Numbered from the stretch's first letter, positions 23,040 through 32,465 are shown. The stretch: DNA of 46,085 nt from Kitasatospora aureofaciens (GCF_019192735.1 NZ_JAHTKP010000060.1:1-46085), one strand, 5' to 3'. The notes: generated by a model from the sequence alone, not told the origin. Program-made: numbers and translations.

Positions 23040-26000
23040 ATGGCGCCCCAGCAGCAGACCCCGCCCACCGACCCGCTGGCCGGATTCGCCCCGGCCACCC
23101 GGGCCTGGTTCACGGGCGCCTTCCCCGCCCCCACCACCGCCCAGTCCGAGGCCTGGCGCGCCATCGGGCAGGGGACCGACGTCCTGGTGGTCGCCCCCAC
23201 CGGCTCCGGCAAGACGCTCGCCGCCTTCCTCTCCGCCCTCGACCGGCTCAGCAACACCCCGCACCCCGCCGAGCCCAAGCGCCGCTGCCGGGTCCTCTAC
23301 ATCTCGCCGCTCAAGGCCCTCGCCGTGGACGTCGAACGGAACCTGCGCGCTCCGCTGGCCGGTCTGCACCAGGCCGCCGTCCGGCTCGGCCTGCCCGAGC
23401 CGGACGTCCAGGTCGCCATCCGCTCCGGCGACACCCCCGCCGCCGACCGCCGGCGCTTCGCCACCCACCCGCCGGACATCCTGATCACCACCCCCGAGTC
23501 CCTGTTCCTGCTGCTCACCTCCGCCTCCCGGGAGGCCCTGCGCGGCATCGACACGGTGATCCTCGACGAGGTGCACGCGGTCGCCGGCACCAAGCGCGGC
23601 GCCCACCTCGCGCTCAGCCTGGAGCGGCTGGACGAGCTGCTGGACCGCCCGGCCCGCCGGATCGGCCTGTCCGCCACCGTCCGCCCGGTCGAGGAGGTGG
23701 CCCGCTTCCTGAGCCCGCAGCGCGGCGCCACCGTCGTCCAGCCCGCCGCCGCCAAGGAGTTCGACCTCTCGGTGGTCGTCCCCGTCCCCGACCTGGACGA
23801 CCTGCCCGCCGCCCCCGCCACCGGCGGCTCCTCCGACAGCGATCCGCAGCGCCAGGCCTCGATCTGGCCGCACGTCGAGGAGCGGATCGTCGACCTGGTC
23901 CAGGCCCACCGCTCGACCATCGTCTTCGCCAACTCCCGCCGCCTCGCCGAGCGCCTGTGCAACCGGCTGAACGAGATCGCCTTCGAGCGCACCACCGGCG
24001 CCGCCGCCCCCGAGGCGCACGCCCCCGCCCAGCTGATGGGCGGCTCGGGCGCGGCCAAGGGCGTCCCGCCGGTCATCGCCCGGGCCCACCACGGCTCCGT
24101 CTCCAAGGAGCAACGAGCCCTGGTCGAGGAGGAGTTGAAGGCCGGCCGGTTGCCCGCCGTGGTCGCCACCTCCAGCCTGGAGCTGGGCATCGACATGGGC
24201 GCCGTCGAGCTGGTCGTCCAGGTCGAGTCCCCGCCCTCGGTCGCCTCCGGCCTCCAGCGGGTCGGCCGGGCCGGTCACCAGGTCGGCGCCGTCTCCACCG
24301 GCGTCGTCTTCCCCAAGTACCGGGGGGACCTCGTCCAGTCCGCCGTGGTCACCGAGCGGATGCGGGCCGGCCGGATCGAGGCCCTGCGGATCCCGCGCAA
24401 CCCGCTGGACGTGCTCGCGCAGCAGCTGGTCGCCATGACGGCGCTGGACACCTGGCCGGTGGACGACCTGCTCGCCGTGGTCCGCCGCGCCGCGCCCTTC
24501 GCCACCCTCCCGCAGTCCGCCTTCGACGCGGTGCTCGACATGCTGGCCGGCCGCTACCCCTCGGACGCCTTCGCCGAGCTGCGCCCCCGCCTGGTCTGGG
24601 ACCGGGTGGCCGGCACCGTCACCGGCCGCCCCGGCGCCCAGCGCCTCGCCGTCACCTCCGGCGGCACCATCCCCGACCGCGGCCTGTTCGGCGTCTTCAT
24701 CGCCGGCGCAACTGGGTCCGATTCAAAAACGGGCAAGAAGGGCGGCGGCCGGGTCGGAGAGCTCGACGAGGAGATGGTCTACGAGTCCCGCGTGGGCGAC
24801 GTGTTCACCCTCGGCACCACCTCGTGGCGGATCGAGGAGATCACCCACGACAAGGTGCTCGTCACCCCCGCCCCCGGCATCCCCGGCCGGCTCCCGTTCT
24901 GGAAGGGCGACACCCTCGGCCGCCCGCTCGAACTCGGCCGGGCCCTCGGCGCGTTCACCCGTGAGCTGGGCTCGCTCAAGCCCGAGGCCGCCACCGCCCG
25001 GCTCCGCGCGGCCGGCCTGGACGACTGGGCCGCCGACAACCTGCTCGACTACCTCGCCGAGCAGCGCACCGCCTGCGGCCACCTCCCGGACGACCGCACC
25101 ATCGTCGTCGAGCGCTTCCGGGACGAACTCGGCGACTGGCGGATCGTCATCCACTCCCCCTTCGGCGCCCAGGTGCACGCCCCCTGGGCCCTCGCCCTCG
25201 GCGCGCGGCTGCGCGAGAAGCACGGCCTCGACCCGCAGGTCATGCACGCCGACGACGGCATCGTGCTCCGCCTCCCCGACGCCGACCTGCTTGCCCCTGA
25301 CTTCGATATGAGGGGCCCCTCCGAACAGGCGAGTTCGGACGACGCCCCGGTCGGCGCCGACGCCGCCCTGTTCGAGCCCGGCGAGATCGAGCAGCTCGTC
25401 ACCGACCAGGTCGGCGGCTCCGCCCTGTTCGCCTCCCGCTTCCGCGAGTGCGCCGGCCGCGCCCTGCTGCTCCCGCGCCGCAGCCCCGGCCGCCGCACCC
25501 CACTCTGGCAGCAACGCCAGCGCGCCGCCCAGCTGCTCGAAGTCGCCTCCGAGTACGGCTCGTTCCCGATCGTCCTGGAGGCGGTCCGGGAGTGCCTGCA
25601 GGACGTCTTCGACGTCCCCGGCCTGGTCGAGCTGATGGGCGACCTGGAATCCCGCGCCGTCCGCCTGGTCGAGGTCACCACCCCCGAACCCTCCCCCTTC
25701 GCCCGCTCGCTGCTCTTCGGCTACGTCGCCCAGTTCCTCTACGAGGGCGACTCCCCGCTCGCCGAGCGCCGCGCCGCCGCCCTCTCGCTCGACTCCCGGC
25801 TGCTCTCCGAGCTCCTCGGCCAGGCCGAGCTCCGCGAACTGCTCGACCCACAGGTGCTCGCCGAGCTGGAGGCCGAGCTCCAGCGCCGCACCCCCGAGCG
25901 CCGGATCAAGGACGCCGAGGGCGTCGCCGACGCGCTGCGCCTGCTCGGCCCGCTCGCCGAGGCCGAACTCACCGCCCGCGGCGCCGAACCGCTCTGGGCC

Positions 26001-27770
26001 CTGGAGCTGGAGGCCGCCCGCCGGGTGATCCAGGTCCGGATCGCCGGCGAGCAGCGCTGGGCCGCCATCGAGGACGCCGGACGGCTGCGCGACGCCCTCG
26101 GCACCCCGCTGCCGGTCGGCGTCCCCGAAGCCTTCACCGAGCCGGTCAAGGACCCGCTGGGCGACCTGCTCGCCCGGCACGCCCGCACCCACGGCCCGTT
26201 CACCGCCGCCGAGGCCGCCGCCCACTACGGCCTGGGCACCGCCGTCGTCACCGGCGTCCTGCACCGCCTCACCGCCGCCGGCCGCCTCGTCCAGGGCGAG
26301 TTCCGGCCGGTCGAGGGCCACACCGCCACCGTCGAGTGGTGCGACGCCGAGGTCCTGCGCCGACTGCGCCGCCGCTCGCTGGCCGCCCTGCGCCAGGAGG
26401 TCGAGCCCGTCCCGCCGCGCGCCCTGGCCGCCTTCCTCCCCCAGTGGCAGCACCTGGCCGGCCACCGGCTGCGCGGCCCGGACGGCCTGCTCCGGGTGGT
26501 CGAGCAGCTCCAGGGCACCGCCCTGCCCGCCTCCGCCCTGGAGAAGCTGATCCTCCCGGCCCGGCTCACCGACTACTCCCCCGGCCTGCTGGACGAGCTG
26601 ATGGCGGCCGGCGAGCTCGGCTGGTGCGGGGCCGGCGCGCTGCCCGGCAAGGACGGCTGGATCAGCCTGCACCTGGCCGAGAACGCCCACCTGCTGCGCC
26701 CCGAGCCCGTCCCGCCGGCCGTCACCCCGCTGCACAGCGCCCTGATGGCGGCCCTCACCGGCGGCTACGGCCTGTTCTTCCGCCAGCTGGTCGAACGGCT
26801 CCGCGCCGACGGCGACGAGACCCCCGAGCCGGAGATCGTCGAGGCCCTGTGGGACCTCGTCTGGGCCGGCTACGTCAGCAACGACACCCTCGCCCCGCTG
26901 CGCGCCCTGCTCGGCTCCGGCCGGACGGCGGGGGCGACCGCCCACCGCGCCCCCCGGGCCACCCCGCGGGGCCGCTACGGCGGCGCCGGCCGCCCCTTCG
27001 GCCGGGTCGGCGGCGCCCTGCGCAGCGGCCCGCCGACGGTGGCCGGGCGCTGGTCGCTGCTGCCCGCCTTCGCCGCCGACCCGACGGTCCGGGCCACCGC
27101 CCAGGCGCAGAGCCTGCTGGACCGGCACGGCCTGCTGACCCGGGGCACGGTGGCGGCCGAACGGGTGCCGGGCGGCTTCGCCGGGGTGTACCGGGTGCTC
27201 GCCGCGATGGAGGAGCGCGGCCGGGCCCGCCGGGGCTACTTCGTCGAGGGCCTGGGCGGCGCCCAGTTCGCCATGGAGGGCGCGGCGGACCGGCTGCGGT
27301 CGGTCAGCGGCCGGCTGGAGCGGGCCCGGGCCACCGAGTGGCCGGCCGGCCCGGCCGCCGAGCCGCCGCAGGTGCTGGTGCTGGCCGCCGCCGATCCGGC
27401 GAACGCCTACGGCGCCGCCCTGCCCTGGCCCGAGCCCCCGGCGGCCCCCGGCGCCAAGGAGACCAAGGAGGCCAAGAACGCCAAGGCGCACCGCCCCGGC
27501 CGCAAGGCGGGCGCCCTGGTGGTGCTGGTGGACGGCGAGCTGGCGCTGTACATCGAGCGTGGCGGCAAGTCCCTGCTGGCCTGGCCGGAGGACGAGGCCA
27601 CCCGGGCGCTGGCCGCTTCCGCGCTCGCCACCGCCGTCCGGGAGGGCGCGCTAGGCAGCGTCACGGTCGAGCGGGCCAACGGCGAGCCCGCGCTCGGCTC
27701 GGCGCTCGGCGCCGTCCTGGAGGAGGCCGGCTTCCACGCCACCCCGCGCGGCCTGCGCCTGCGGCCATAG
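23040..27770 (+). CDS. lhr: Lhr-type large ATP-dependent helicase
   Basis: A 1,576-residue superfamily-2 helicase of the Lhr group, which unwinds DNA and RNA:DNA duplexes and is linked to DNA repair. Walker A APTGSGKT is at 52-59, the DEVH box at 176-179, LSAT at about 210-213 and motif VI QRVGRAGH at about 406-413. These are followed by the winged-helix and Lhr-specific domains (GRVGELDEEMVYESR, FPIVLEAVRECLQDVFDVPGL) and the long C-terminal part typical of full-length bacterial Lhr. Two linkers with unusual codon use are noted under findings. The ATG at 23040 lies after GGCACCATGGGGGC and has a weak ribosome site. Confidence 0.93.
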   Translation: MAPQQQTPPTDPLAGFAPATRAWFTGAFPAPTTAQSEAWRAIGQGTDVLVVAPTGSGKTLAAFLSALDRLSNTPHPAEPKRRCRVLYISPLKALAVDVERNLRAPLAGLHQAAVRLGLPEPDVQVAIRSGDTPAADRRRFATHPPDILITTPESLFLLLTSASREALRGIDTVILDEVHAVAGTKRGAHLALSLERLDELLDRPARRIGLSATVRPVEEVARFLSPQRGATVVQPAAAKEFDLSVVVPVPDLDDLPAAPATGGSSDSDPQRQASIWPHVEERIVDLVQAHRSTIVFANSRRLAERLCNRLNEIAFERTTGAAAPEAHAPAQLMGGSGAAKGVPPVIARAHHGSVSKEQRALVEEELKAGRLPAVVATSSLELGIDMGAVELVVQVESPPSVASGLQRVGRAGHQVGAVSTGVVFPKYRGDLVQSAVVTERMRAGRIEALRIPRNPLDVLAQQLVAMTALDTWPVDDLLAVVRRAAPFATLPQSAFDAVLDMLAGRYPSDAFAELRPRLVWDRVAGTVTGRPGAQRLAVTSGGTIPDRGLFGVFIAGATGSDSKTGKKGGGRVGELDEEMVYESRVGDVFTLGTTSWRIEEITHDKVLVTPAPGIPGRLPFWKGDTLGRPLELGRALGAFTRELGSLKPEAATARLRAAGLDDWAADNLLDYLAEQRTACGHLPDDRTIVVERFRDELGDWRIVIHSPFGAQVHAPWALALGARLREKHGLDPQVMHADDGIVLRLPDADLLAPDFDMRGPSEQASSDDAPVGADAALFEPGEIEQLVTDQVGGSALFASRFRECAGRALLLPRRSPGRRTPLWQQRQRAAQLLEVASEYGSFPIVLEAVRECLQDVFDVPGLVELMGDLESRAVRLVEVTTPEPSPFARSLLFGYVAQFLYEGDSPLAERRAAALSLDSRLLSELLGQAELRELLDPQVLAELEAELQRRTPERRIKDAEGVADALRLLGPLAEAELTARGAEPLWALELEAARRVIQVRIAGEQRWAAIEDAGRLRDALGTPLPVGVPEAFTEPVKDPLGDLLARHARTHGPFTAAEAAAHYGLGTAVVTGVLHRLTAAGRLVQGEFRPVEGHTATVEWCDAEVLRRLRRRSLAALRQEVEPVPPRALAAFLPQWQHLAGHRLRGPDGLLRVVEQLQGTALPASALEKLILPARLTDYSPGLLDELMAAGELGWCGAGALPGKDGWISLHLAENAHLLRPEPVPPAVTPLHSALMAALTGGYGLFFRQLVERLRADGDETPEPEIVEALWDLVWAGYVSNDTLAPLRALLGSGRTAGATAHRAPRATPRGRYGGAGRPFGRVGGALRSGPPTVAGRWSLLPAFAADPTVRATAQAQSLLDRHGLLTRGTVAAERVPGGFAGVYRVLAAMEERGRARRGYFVEGLGGAQFAMEGAADRLRSVSGRLERARATEWPAGPAAEPPQVLVLAAADPANAYGAALPWPEPPAAPGAKETKEAKNAKAHRPGRKAGALVVLVDGELALYIERGGKSLLAWPEDEATRALAASALATAVREGALGSVTVERANGEPALGSALGAVLEEAGFHATPRGLRLRP

Positions 27771-27774
27771 ACGC

Positions 27775-27808
27775 CGAAGGCCGCGGGGTCAACGCCCCGC
27801 GGCCTTCG
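27775..27808. terminator. Strong hairpin after lhr
   Basis: A perfect 14-bp stem, CGAAGGCCGCGGGG at 27775-27788 and CCCCGCGGCCTTCG at 27795-27808, with a 6-nt loop, beginning 4 bp after the lhr stop and before the end of the convergent membrane-protein gene. No T-run. It probably terminates both genes. Confidence 0.85.
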
Positions 27809-27818
27809 TACACACCAT

Positions 27819-28112
27819 TCACCCGGTCGAAGGCGGCTGCGCTTCCGCCCGCTCCACGGCCTCGCGCTCGCGTCGGCGGACCGGTCCGGTCGCACTCCGG
27901 TCGGCGTGGACCGGGATGAGACCGAGCCCCCAACCGCCGGCCACGAGCAGTCCGAGCACCGCGCCGTCCGCCAGCTGCCCCCGGACCACCAGGAGCCACC
28001 AGGCGAGCCCCGCCGACAGGACCACCAGGACCCAGCGGGCCGGCCACGGCACCAGGCGCCGCAGCCGGAGCCGTATTCGGGCCACCGTGCGCACCGTCGC
28101 GACTCTCCGCAC
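27819..28112 (-). CDS. Small two-helix membrane protein
   Basis: A 97-residue protein with a basic N-terminus, two membrane helices (WPARWVLVVLSAGLAWWLLVV and GAVLGLLVAGGWGLGLIPV) and a charged C-terminus. I chose the GTG at 28112 because GGAGGG is 5 nt upstream; an ATG at 28151 is also in frame but has no site. It lies just downstream of clgR on the same strand. Unknown function. Confidence 0.75.
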   Translation of the reverse strand: MRRVATVRTVARIRLRLRRLVPWPARWVLVVLSAGLAWWLLVVRGQLADGAVLGLLVAGGWGLGLIPVHADRSATGPVRRREREAVERAEAQPPSTG

Positions 28113-28181
28113 GACCGCCCTCCTTCGCTCGCCCCGAGACCTTTCCTGCATCGAACAGGTTCCCGGGAGTACGAGGCCGGA

Positions 28182-28550
28182 TCAGGCGGCGACCACGTCC
28201 ATCGCGGCGGCCTTGGGCGACATGTTCGCCCGGTCGGCGCCGGGGGCGGGCAGCTGTACCGGTTCGAGTACCGGCCTCAGCAGATCACCTTCCGAGAGGG
28301 TTGCCATCGCCGCAAGTTCGGCGAGCGACAGTTCGTCGCTGACCTCGCGCATGACCTCGGACATCCGGACGTCGAGTGCGTCGCAGATGGCGGAGAGCAG
28401 CTCGGACGAGGCCTCCTTCTGCCCCCGCTCGACCTCGGAGAGGTACCCGAGCGAAACCCTGGCGGCCGCCGACACCTCGCGGAGTGTGCGGCCCTGGCGC
28501 TGGCGCTGCCGACGCAGTACATCGCCCAGTAGGCGACGGAGCAGGATCAT
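28182..28550 (-). CDS. clgR: Transcriptional regulator ClgR (Clp protease regulon activator)
   Basis: An Xre-type activator of clp protease genes. The product has 122 residues. The helix-turn-helix is at about 22-60 (GRTLREVSAAARVSLGYLSE, VERGQKEASSELLSAICDAL). The protein begins MILLRRLLGDVLRRQRQRQ and ends in MDVVAA; the two C-terminal alanines resemble an ssrA-type tag, and ClgR in S. lividans is itself degraded through ClpP. The ATG at 28550 follows GGAGGGAGG. It probably autoregulates. Located between cinA and the small membrane protein. Confidence 0.93.
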   Translation of the reverse strand: MILLRRLLGDVLRRQRQRQGRTLREVSAAARVSLGYLSEVERGQKEASSELLSAICDALDVRMSEVMREVSDELSLAELAAMATLSEGDLLRPVLEPVQLPAPGADRANMSPKAAAMDVVAA

Positions 28551-28868
28551 CGGTGCCTCCCTCCTCGGACTGCGGATCGAGATGTCACGCCCCCACCGTA
28601 CCGCCTTGCCCGCTTCGCGTGCGGGGACCCTGGTCGTGTTCACTGTGGGCTGCAAGGCTGTCCCCCTCCTCGTTCCGGTGTCGTCCCCGGGTCCGCGGGC
28701 CCCTTCTGGTACCCGTCGCGGGCCGCCCGGTCACCGTCACGCAACTCGTTCGCCACCTGGTTCTTGCCCAACCAGGCCCTTGGATGTAACACGATCCTCC
28801 AGCCGTGCCATGCCCGCGCGCCACTTCGGCAGATCTCGGTTCGGTGGAGACCCTCTGCGGGCGACGTT
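28551..28868. promoter_or_regulatory. clgR upstream region / cinA 3' region
   Basis: A 318-bp gap with no convincing gene. It should contain the clgR promoter. A hairpin at 28756-28776 is given separately. I could not find a good match to a full ClgR operator by eye. Confidence 0.55.
28756..28776. terminator. Candidate hairpin between cinA and clgR
   Basis: CCTGGTT (28756-28762) and AACCAGG (28770-28776) form a perfect 7-bp stem with a 7-nt loop. It lies about 95 bp after the cinA stop and could end cinA or act as an operator for clgR. Confidence 0.4.
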
Positions 28869-29348
28869 CTAGCGGGCCGGAAGCCTGCCGACAAGCAGCT
28901 CCAGTGCGGCAGTCACCGCACCGTGACGGATTGTGGCACGCTCCCCGGACAGGCGGGGCGAACTGACCAGAGTTCCGCCCGGACCGGCGACCGCGAGGTG
29001 TACCGTGCCCACCGGCTGCCCGTCCTGCGACTCGGGCCCGGCCACCCCGGTCGTCGCGAGCCCGTAGGTCGCCCCCAGCAACCGCCGCACGCCGTCGGCC
29101 ATCTGCCGCGCCACCACCGGGTGCACCGGCCCGTGGACGGCGAGCAGTCCCTCGTCCACCCCGAGCACCGAGGCCTTCAGCTCGGTCGCGTACGCGGTCA
29201 CCGAGCCCCGGAAGGTCGCGGACGCCCCGGGGACGTCCACCAGCGCCGCCGCCAGCAGCCCGCCGGTCAGCGACTCGGCGACGGCCACCGTGCTGCCCTC
29301 CCCGCGCAGCGCCGCGTGCGCCCGTACCGCCAGCTCGTAGTCGGTCAC
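28869..29348 (-). CDS. cinA: CinA-family C-terminal-domain protein (NMN amidohydrolase type)
   Basis: A 159-residue stand-alone CinA C-terminal domain, the part that in other bacteria deamidates nicotinamide mononucleotide (PncC). Motifs: STVAVAESLTGGLLAAALVDVPGAS (core AESLTGG), RGSVTAYATELKASVLGV, and TTGVAGPESQDGQPVGTVHLA. The N-terminal COG1058 domain of full CinA is absent, as is usual in this family. The GTG at 29348 has GGGGGAG upstream; an earlier GTG at 29372 overlaps the pgsA stop (GTGA) and is possible. Confidence 0.9.
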   Translation of the reverse strand: MTDYELAVRAHAALRGEGSTVAVAESLTGGLLAAALVDVPGASATFRGSVTAYATELKASVLGVDEGLLAVHGPVHPVVARQMADGVRRLLGATYGLATTGVAGPESQDGQPVGTVHLAVAGPGGTLVSSPRLSGERATIRHGAVTAALELLVGRLPAR

Positions 29349-29368
29349 CCGGTCTCCCCCGTTCCCGT

Positions 29369-30007
29369 TCACCGGTCCGCGCGCTCCGCGGCCAGTCCCT
29401 CGCGGCGCAGGCGTAGCGCCTGCCCGATGTAGTCCAGCGCGGTGCCGACGGTCAGCAGCACCGCCAGGCCCATCAGGACGGCCCGCGCGGTGGCGAGCCA
29501 GCCGGTCAGCTCCAGCACGTACATGCCGACCGCGATGCCCTGAGTCAGGGTCTTGAGCTTGCCGCCCCGGCTGGCCGGGATGACGCCGTAGCGGATCACC
29601 CAGAAGCGCATCACGGTGATGCCGAGCTCGCGGGCCAGGATCACCGCGGTGACCCACCAGGGCAGGTCGCCCAGTATCGACAGGCCGATCAGCGCCGAGC
29701 CCATGATCGCCTTGTCGGCGATCGGGTCGGCGATCTTGCCGAAGTCGGTGACCAGGCCCTTGCGCCGGGCCAGCTCGCCGTCGAACAAGTCGGTGATCAT
29801 CGCAACGGCGAAGGAGGCCCAGGCCACCGAGCGCCACTTGGGGTCGTGCCCGCCGCCGGCGAACAGCAGCGCCACGAAGACCGGCACCAGCAGGAGCCGG
29901 AGCATCGTGAGCATGTTGGCGATGTTCCAGATAGCCGGCGCCGGCGGCCCCTCGGCCGCCGGTCGGTCCGGGTGGGCCGCGGCCGGGGCGCCGGGCCCCT
30001 TGGTCAT
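29369..30007 (-). CDS. pgsA: CDP-diacylglycerol--glycerol-3-phosphate 3-phosphatidyltransferase
   Basis: A membrane enzyme that makes phosphatidylglycerol-phosphate, a precursor of phosphatidylglycerol and cardiolipin. The product has 212 residues with about five helices. The complete CDP-alcohol phosphotransferase motif DG-x2-AR-x8-G-x3-D-x3-D is at residues 76-98 (DGELAR ... G90 ... D94 ... D98). The start ATG overlaps the rimO stop (ATGA at 30007-30004), so translation is coupled. The cinA start lies just downstream. Confidence 0.93.
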   Translation of the reverse strand: MTKGPGAPAAAHPDRPAAEGPPAPAIWNIANMLTMLRLLLVPVFVALLFAGGGHDPKWRSVAWASFAVAMITDLFDGELARRKGLVTDFGKIADPIADKAIMGSALIGLSILGDLPWWVTAVILARELGITVMRFWVIRYGVIPASRGGKLKTLTQGIAVGMYVLELTGWLATARAVLMGLAVLLTVGTALDYIGQALRLRREGLAAERADR

Positions 30008-31497
30008 TCCCCGGCTCCCGGGGCCTGGCGGACCCGCACCTGCTCCAGCGCCTCGGCGATCAGGTCGACGCCCTCGCTGGCGACCACCCGAGCCCGGTAG
30101 AACCGGCCGATCTCCGGGTTCTCGACGCCGGTGAGGGTGGTCAGGCCGTCCGTCTCCGGGGCCTGGTGGGCGGCCCGGCCCTCGACCACGCCGTCCTCGA
30201 CGGACTCGATCAGCACCTCGACCTCGGTGCCGATCCGCTGCTCGGCGCGCTGGGCGGTCATCTCCTCGGCGAGCCGGCTGAGCCGGTCCAGCCGCTCGGC
30301 GACGACGTCCTCCGGCAGCTTGCCGTCGTAGGTCGCGGCCTCGGTGCCGTCCTCGTCCGAGTAGCCGAAGACGCCGATCGCGTCCAGTCCGGCGTGCGTG
30401 ACGAAGCGTTCGAGCTCGGCGAAGTCCTCCTCGGTCTCGCCGGGGAAGCCGACGATGAAGTTGGACCGGGCGCCGGCCTGCGGGGCCTTGTCGCGGATGG
30501 TCTTCAGCAGCTCCAGGAACTGGTCGGTGGAGCCGAAGCGGCGCATCCGGCGCAGGACGGCGGGCGCCGAGTGCTGGAAGGACAGGTCGAAGTAGGGCAC
30601 GACGTCCGCGGTGCCGGTCATCGCGTCGATCAGGCCGGGGCGCATCTCGGCGGGCTGCAGGTAGGAGACCCGAACCCGCTCGACGCCGTCGATCGCGGAG
30701 ATCTCGCCGAGCAGCGTCTCCAGCAGCCGGATGTCGCCGAGGTCCTTGCCGTACGAGGTGTTGTTCTCGCTGACCAGCACGACCTCGCGGACGCCCTGTC
30801 CGGCCAGCCACTGGGCCTCGTGCAGCACGTCGGAGGGGCGGCGGGAGATGAACGAGCCGCGGAACGCCGGGATGGCGCAGAAGGAACATCGCCGGTCGCA
30901 GCCGGAGGCGAGCTTGACCGAGGCGACCGGGTTGTCGTCCAGCCGCTTGCGCAGGGTGCGCGGGCCGGAGGCGGGCGCGACGCCCTCGGGCAGGTCGGCG
31001 ATCGGCTCGGCGGGGGTCTCGGCGGCGCCGTGGCCGGGCAGCGCGACGGCCTCGGCGGCGGACTGCCGCTCGGCCGGGCTGATCGGCAGCAGCTTGCGGC
31101 GGTCGCGCGGGATGTGCGGGGCGTGGTGGCCGCCGGAGAGGATGGTCTGCAGGCGGTCGGAGATGTCGGCGTAGTCGTCGAAGCCGAGCACGCCGTCCGC
31201 CTCGGGCAGCGCGTCGGCGAGTTCCTTGCCGTACCGCTCGGCCATGCAGCCGACGGCGACGACGGCCTGGGTGCGGCCGTGCCCCTTGAGGTCGTTGGCC
31301 TCAAGCAGGGCGTCCACGGAGTCCTTCTTGGCGGCCTCGACGAAGCCGCAGGTGTTGACGACGGCGACATCGGCCTCGGCGGCGTCGTCGACGAGCAACC
31401 AGCCGTCGGCCTCCAGTCGCCCGGCGAGTTCCTCGGAGTCCACCTCGTTGCGGGCGCATCCGAGCGTGACAAGGGCGACAGTACGGCGTTCAGGCAT
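30004..31497 (-). CDS. rimO: Ribosomal protein uS12 methylthiotransferase
   Basis: Radical-SAM enzyme that methylthiolates an aspartate of ribosomal protein S12. The product has 497 residues. MTTase cluster cysteines are C14 (LGCARNEVDSE), C50 (NTCGF) and C84 (GCMAERYG); the radical-SAM CDRRCSFC is at 200-207; a C-terminal TRAM domain follows. An insertion of about 50 proline/alanine-rich residues precedes the radical-SAM domain (residues 140-190). The LGCARN form separates it from MiaB. It ends overlapping pgsA. Confidence 0.94.
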   Translation of the reverse strand: MPERRTVALVTLGCARNEVDSEELAGRLEADGWLLVDDAAEADVAVVNTCGFVEAAKKDSVDALLEANDLKGHGRTQAVVAVGCMAERYGKELADALPEADGVLGFDDYADISDRLQTILSGGHHAPHIPRDRRKLLPISPAERQSAAEAVALPGHGAAETPAEPIADLPEGVAPASGPRTLRKRLDDNPVASVKLASGCDRRCSFCAIPAFRGSFISRRPSDVLHEAQWLAGQGVREVVLVSENNTSYGKDLGDIRLLETLLGEISAIDGVERVRVSYLQPAEMRPGLIDAMTGTADVVPYFDLSFQHSAPAVLRRMRRFGSTDQFLELLKTIRDKAPQAGARSNFIVGFPGETEEDFAELERFVTHAGLDAIGVFGYSDEDGTEAATYDGKLPEDVVAERLDRLSRLAEEMTAQRAEQRIGTEVEVLIESVEDGVVEGRAAHQAPETDGLTTLTGVENPEIGRFYRARVVASEGVDLIAEALEQVRVRQAPGAGE

Positions 31498-31604
31498 AGG
31501 GCCAAGATTAACGCGCGGTCCCCGGTGCCGTTCGCCCCGGAGGCCGCGCGCCTCGTTCAACCGGATCCTCGCCGGGCCGCCGGGCCCGCCGCACACCCCT
31601 GTGG

Positions 31605-32465
31605 TCAGCCCGCCTGCGGGTCGCCGGGGGTGTACGTGACGTGCACCACCTGGCCGTCCTTGCCGAGCAGGCCGAGGTCCTTGCCGTTGACGTACGCGTG
31701 CACGGCCCCGCCGTTGCCGAGCACCAGCTTGATCTGCTTGGGGTCGGTGAAGGTCTGGTCCTGGCCGTTGCCGATGTTGTTCTGGAACAGCGACTTCCCG
31801 TTGCCGTCCGTCGCCGAGACCCAGCTGGTGCCGCCCTCGGCGACCAGCTTCACGGTGACTTTGTCGGCCGGGACGGCGGCGATCGCGGCGGCGCTCGACG
31901 CGGGGGCCGGCGGCTGCACGGAGGGCGAGGGCTCGGGGGCGACCGAGCCGGTGCCGGAGCCGCTGGGCAGCGGCGCGCTGGCAGAGCCGGTGGTGGTGTG
32001 GCCGCCCTTGCCGCTCACCAGGTTGAAGCCGATCAGGGCGACCACCGCGACGATCGCGGCGACCATGGCGACGGTCCAGTTCGGCCGGCTGCGGCCGGGC
32101 ACCTTGATCGGGCCGCTGTCGATCAGCTGGGTGGGCCGCCTGGAGGCCGGCGAGCCGCCGTGCGCGGCGTCGTAGCGGGCGACCAGCGCCTCGCCGTCCA
32201 CGCCGACCGCGCGGGCGATCGCGCGGATGTGGCCGCGGGCGTAGAAGTCGCCGCCGCAGCGGCCGAACTCGTCCTCCTCGATCGCATGCACGATCGGCAC
32301 CCGGACGCGGGTCGCCGTACTCACCTGGTCCACCGTGAGCCCGGCCTCGATCCGGGCGGCGGACAGCACCCGGCCGATGCTCGGGGCATCGGCCGGGTGC
32401 ACCGCGTCGCTCGGCTCGGCGGACGACGGGGCGTTCTCGCGGTCGGGGGACTTGCCGATGGTCAC
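31605..32465 (-). CDS. RodZ-like cell-shape / HTH membrane protein
   Basis: A 286-residue protein with an N-terminal cytoplasmic Xre-type HTH domain (about 29-95: IGRVLSAARIEAGLTVDQVS, CGGDFYARGHIRAIARAVGV), one membrane helix (about 130-150), a proline/serine-rich external linker and a C-terminal DUF4115 beta domain. This is the RodZ layout; RodZ connects MreB-type cytoskeleton to the wall machinery. The GTG at 32465 follows AAAGGCG. It lies between ftsK and rimO on the same strand. Confidence 0.87.
   Translation of the reverse strand: MTIGKSPDRENAPSSAEPSDAVHPADAPSIGRVLSAARIEAGLTVDQVSTATRVRVPIVHAIEEDEFGRCGGDFYARGHIRAIARAVGVDGEALVARYDAAHGGSPASRRPTQLIDSGPIKVPGRSRPNWTVAMVAAIVAVVALIGFNLVSGKGGHTTTGSASAPLPSGSGTGSVAPEPSPSVQPPAPASSAAAIAAVPADKVTVKLVAEGGTSWVSATDGNGKSLFQNNIGNGQDQTFTDPKQIKLVLGNGGAVHAYVNGKDLGLLGKDGQVVHVTYTPGDPQAG

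Noticed and set aside
24723..27491. A 922-codon open frame on the minus strand under lhr
   Set aside because: It is antisense to a clearly conserved helicase; its glycine/alanine/glutamine-rich product has no domain. It is a GC-bias shadow.
28740..28770. ClgR self-operator around GTTCGCC before clgR
   Set aside because: Only half of a GTTCGC-N5-GCG type site is present; the other half does not match.
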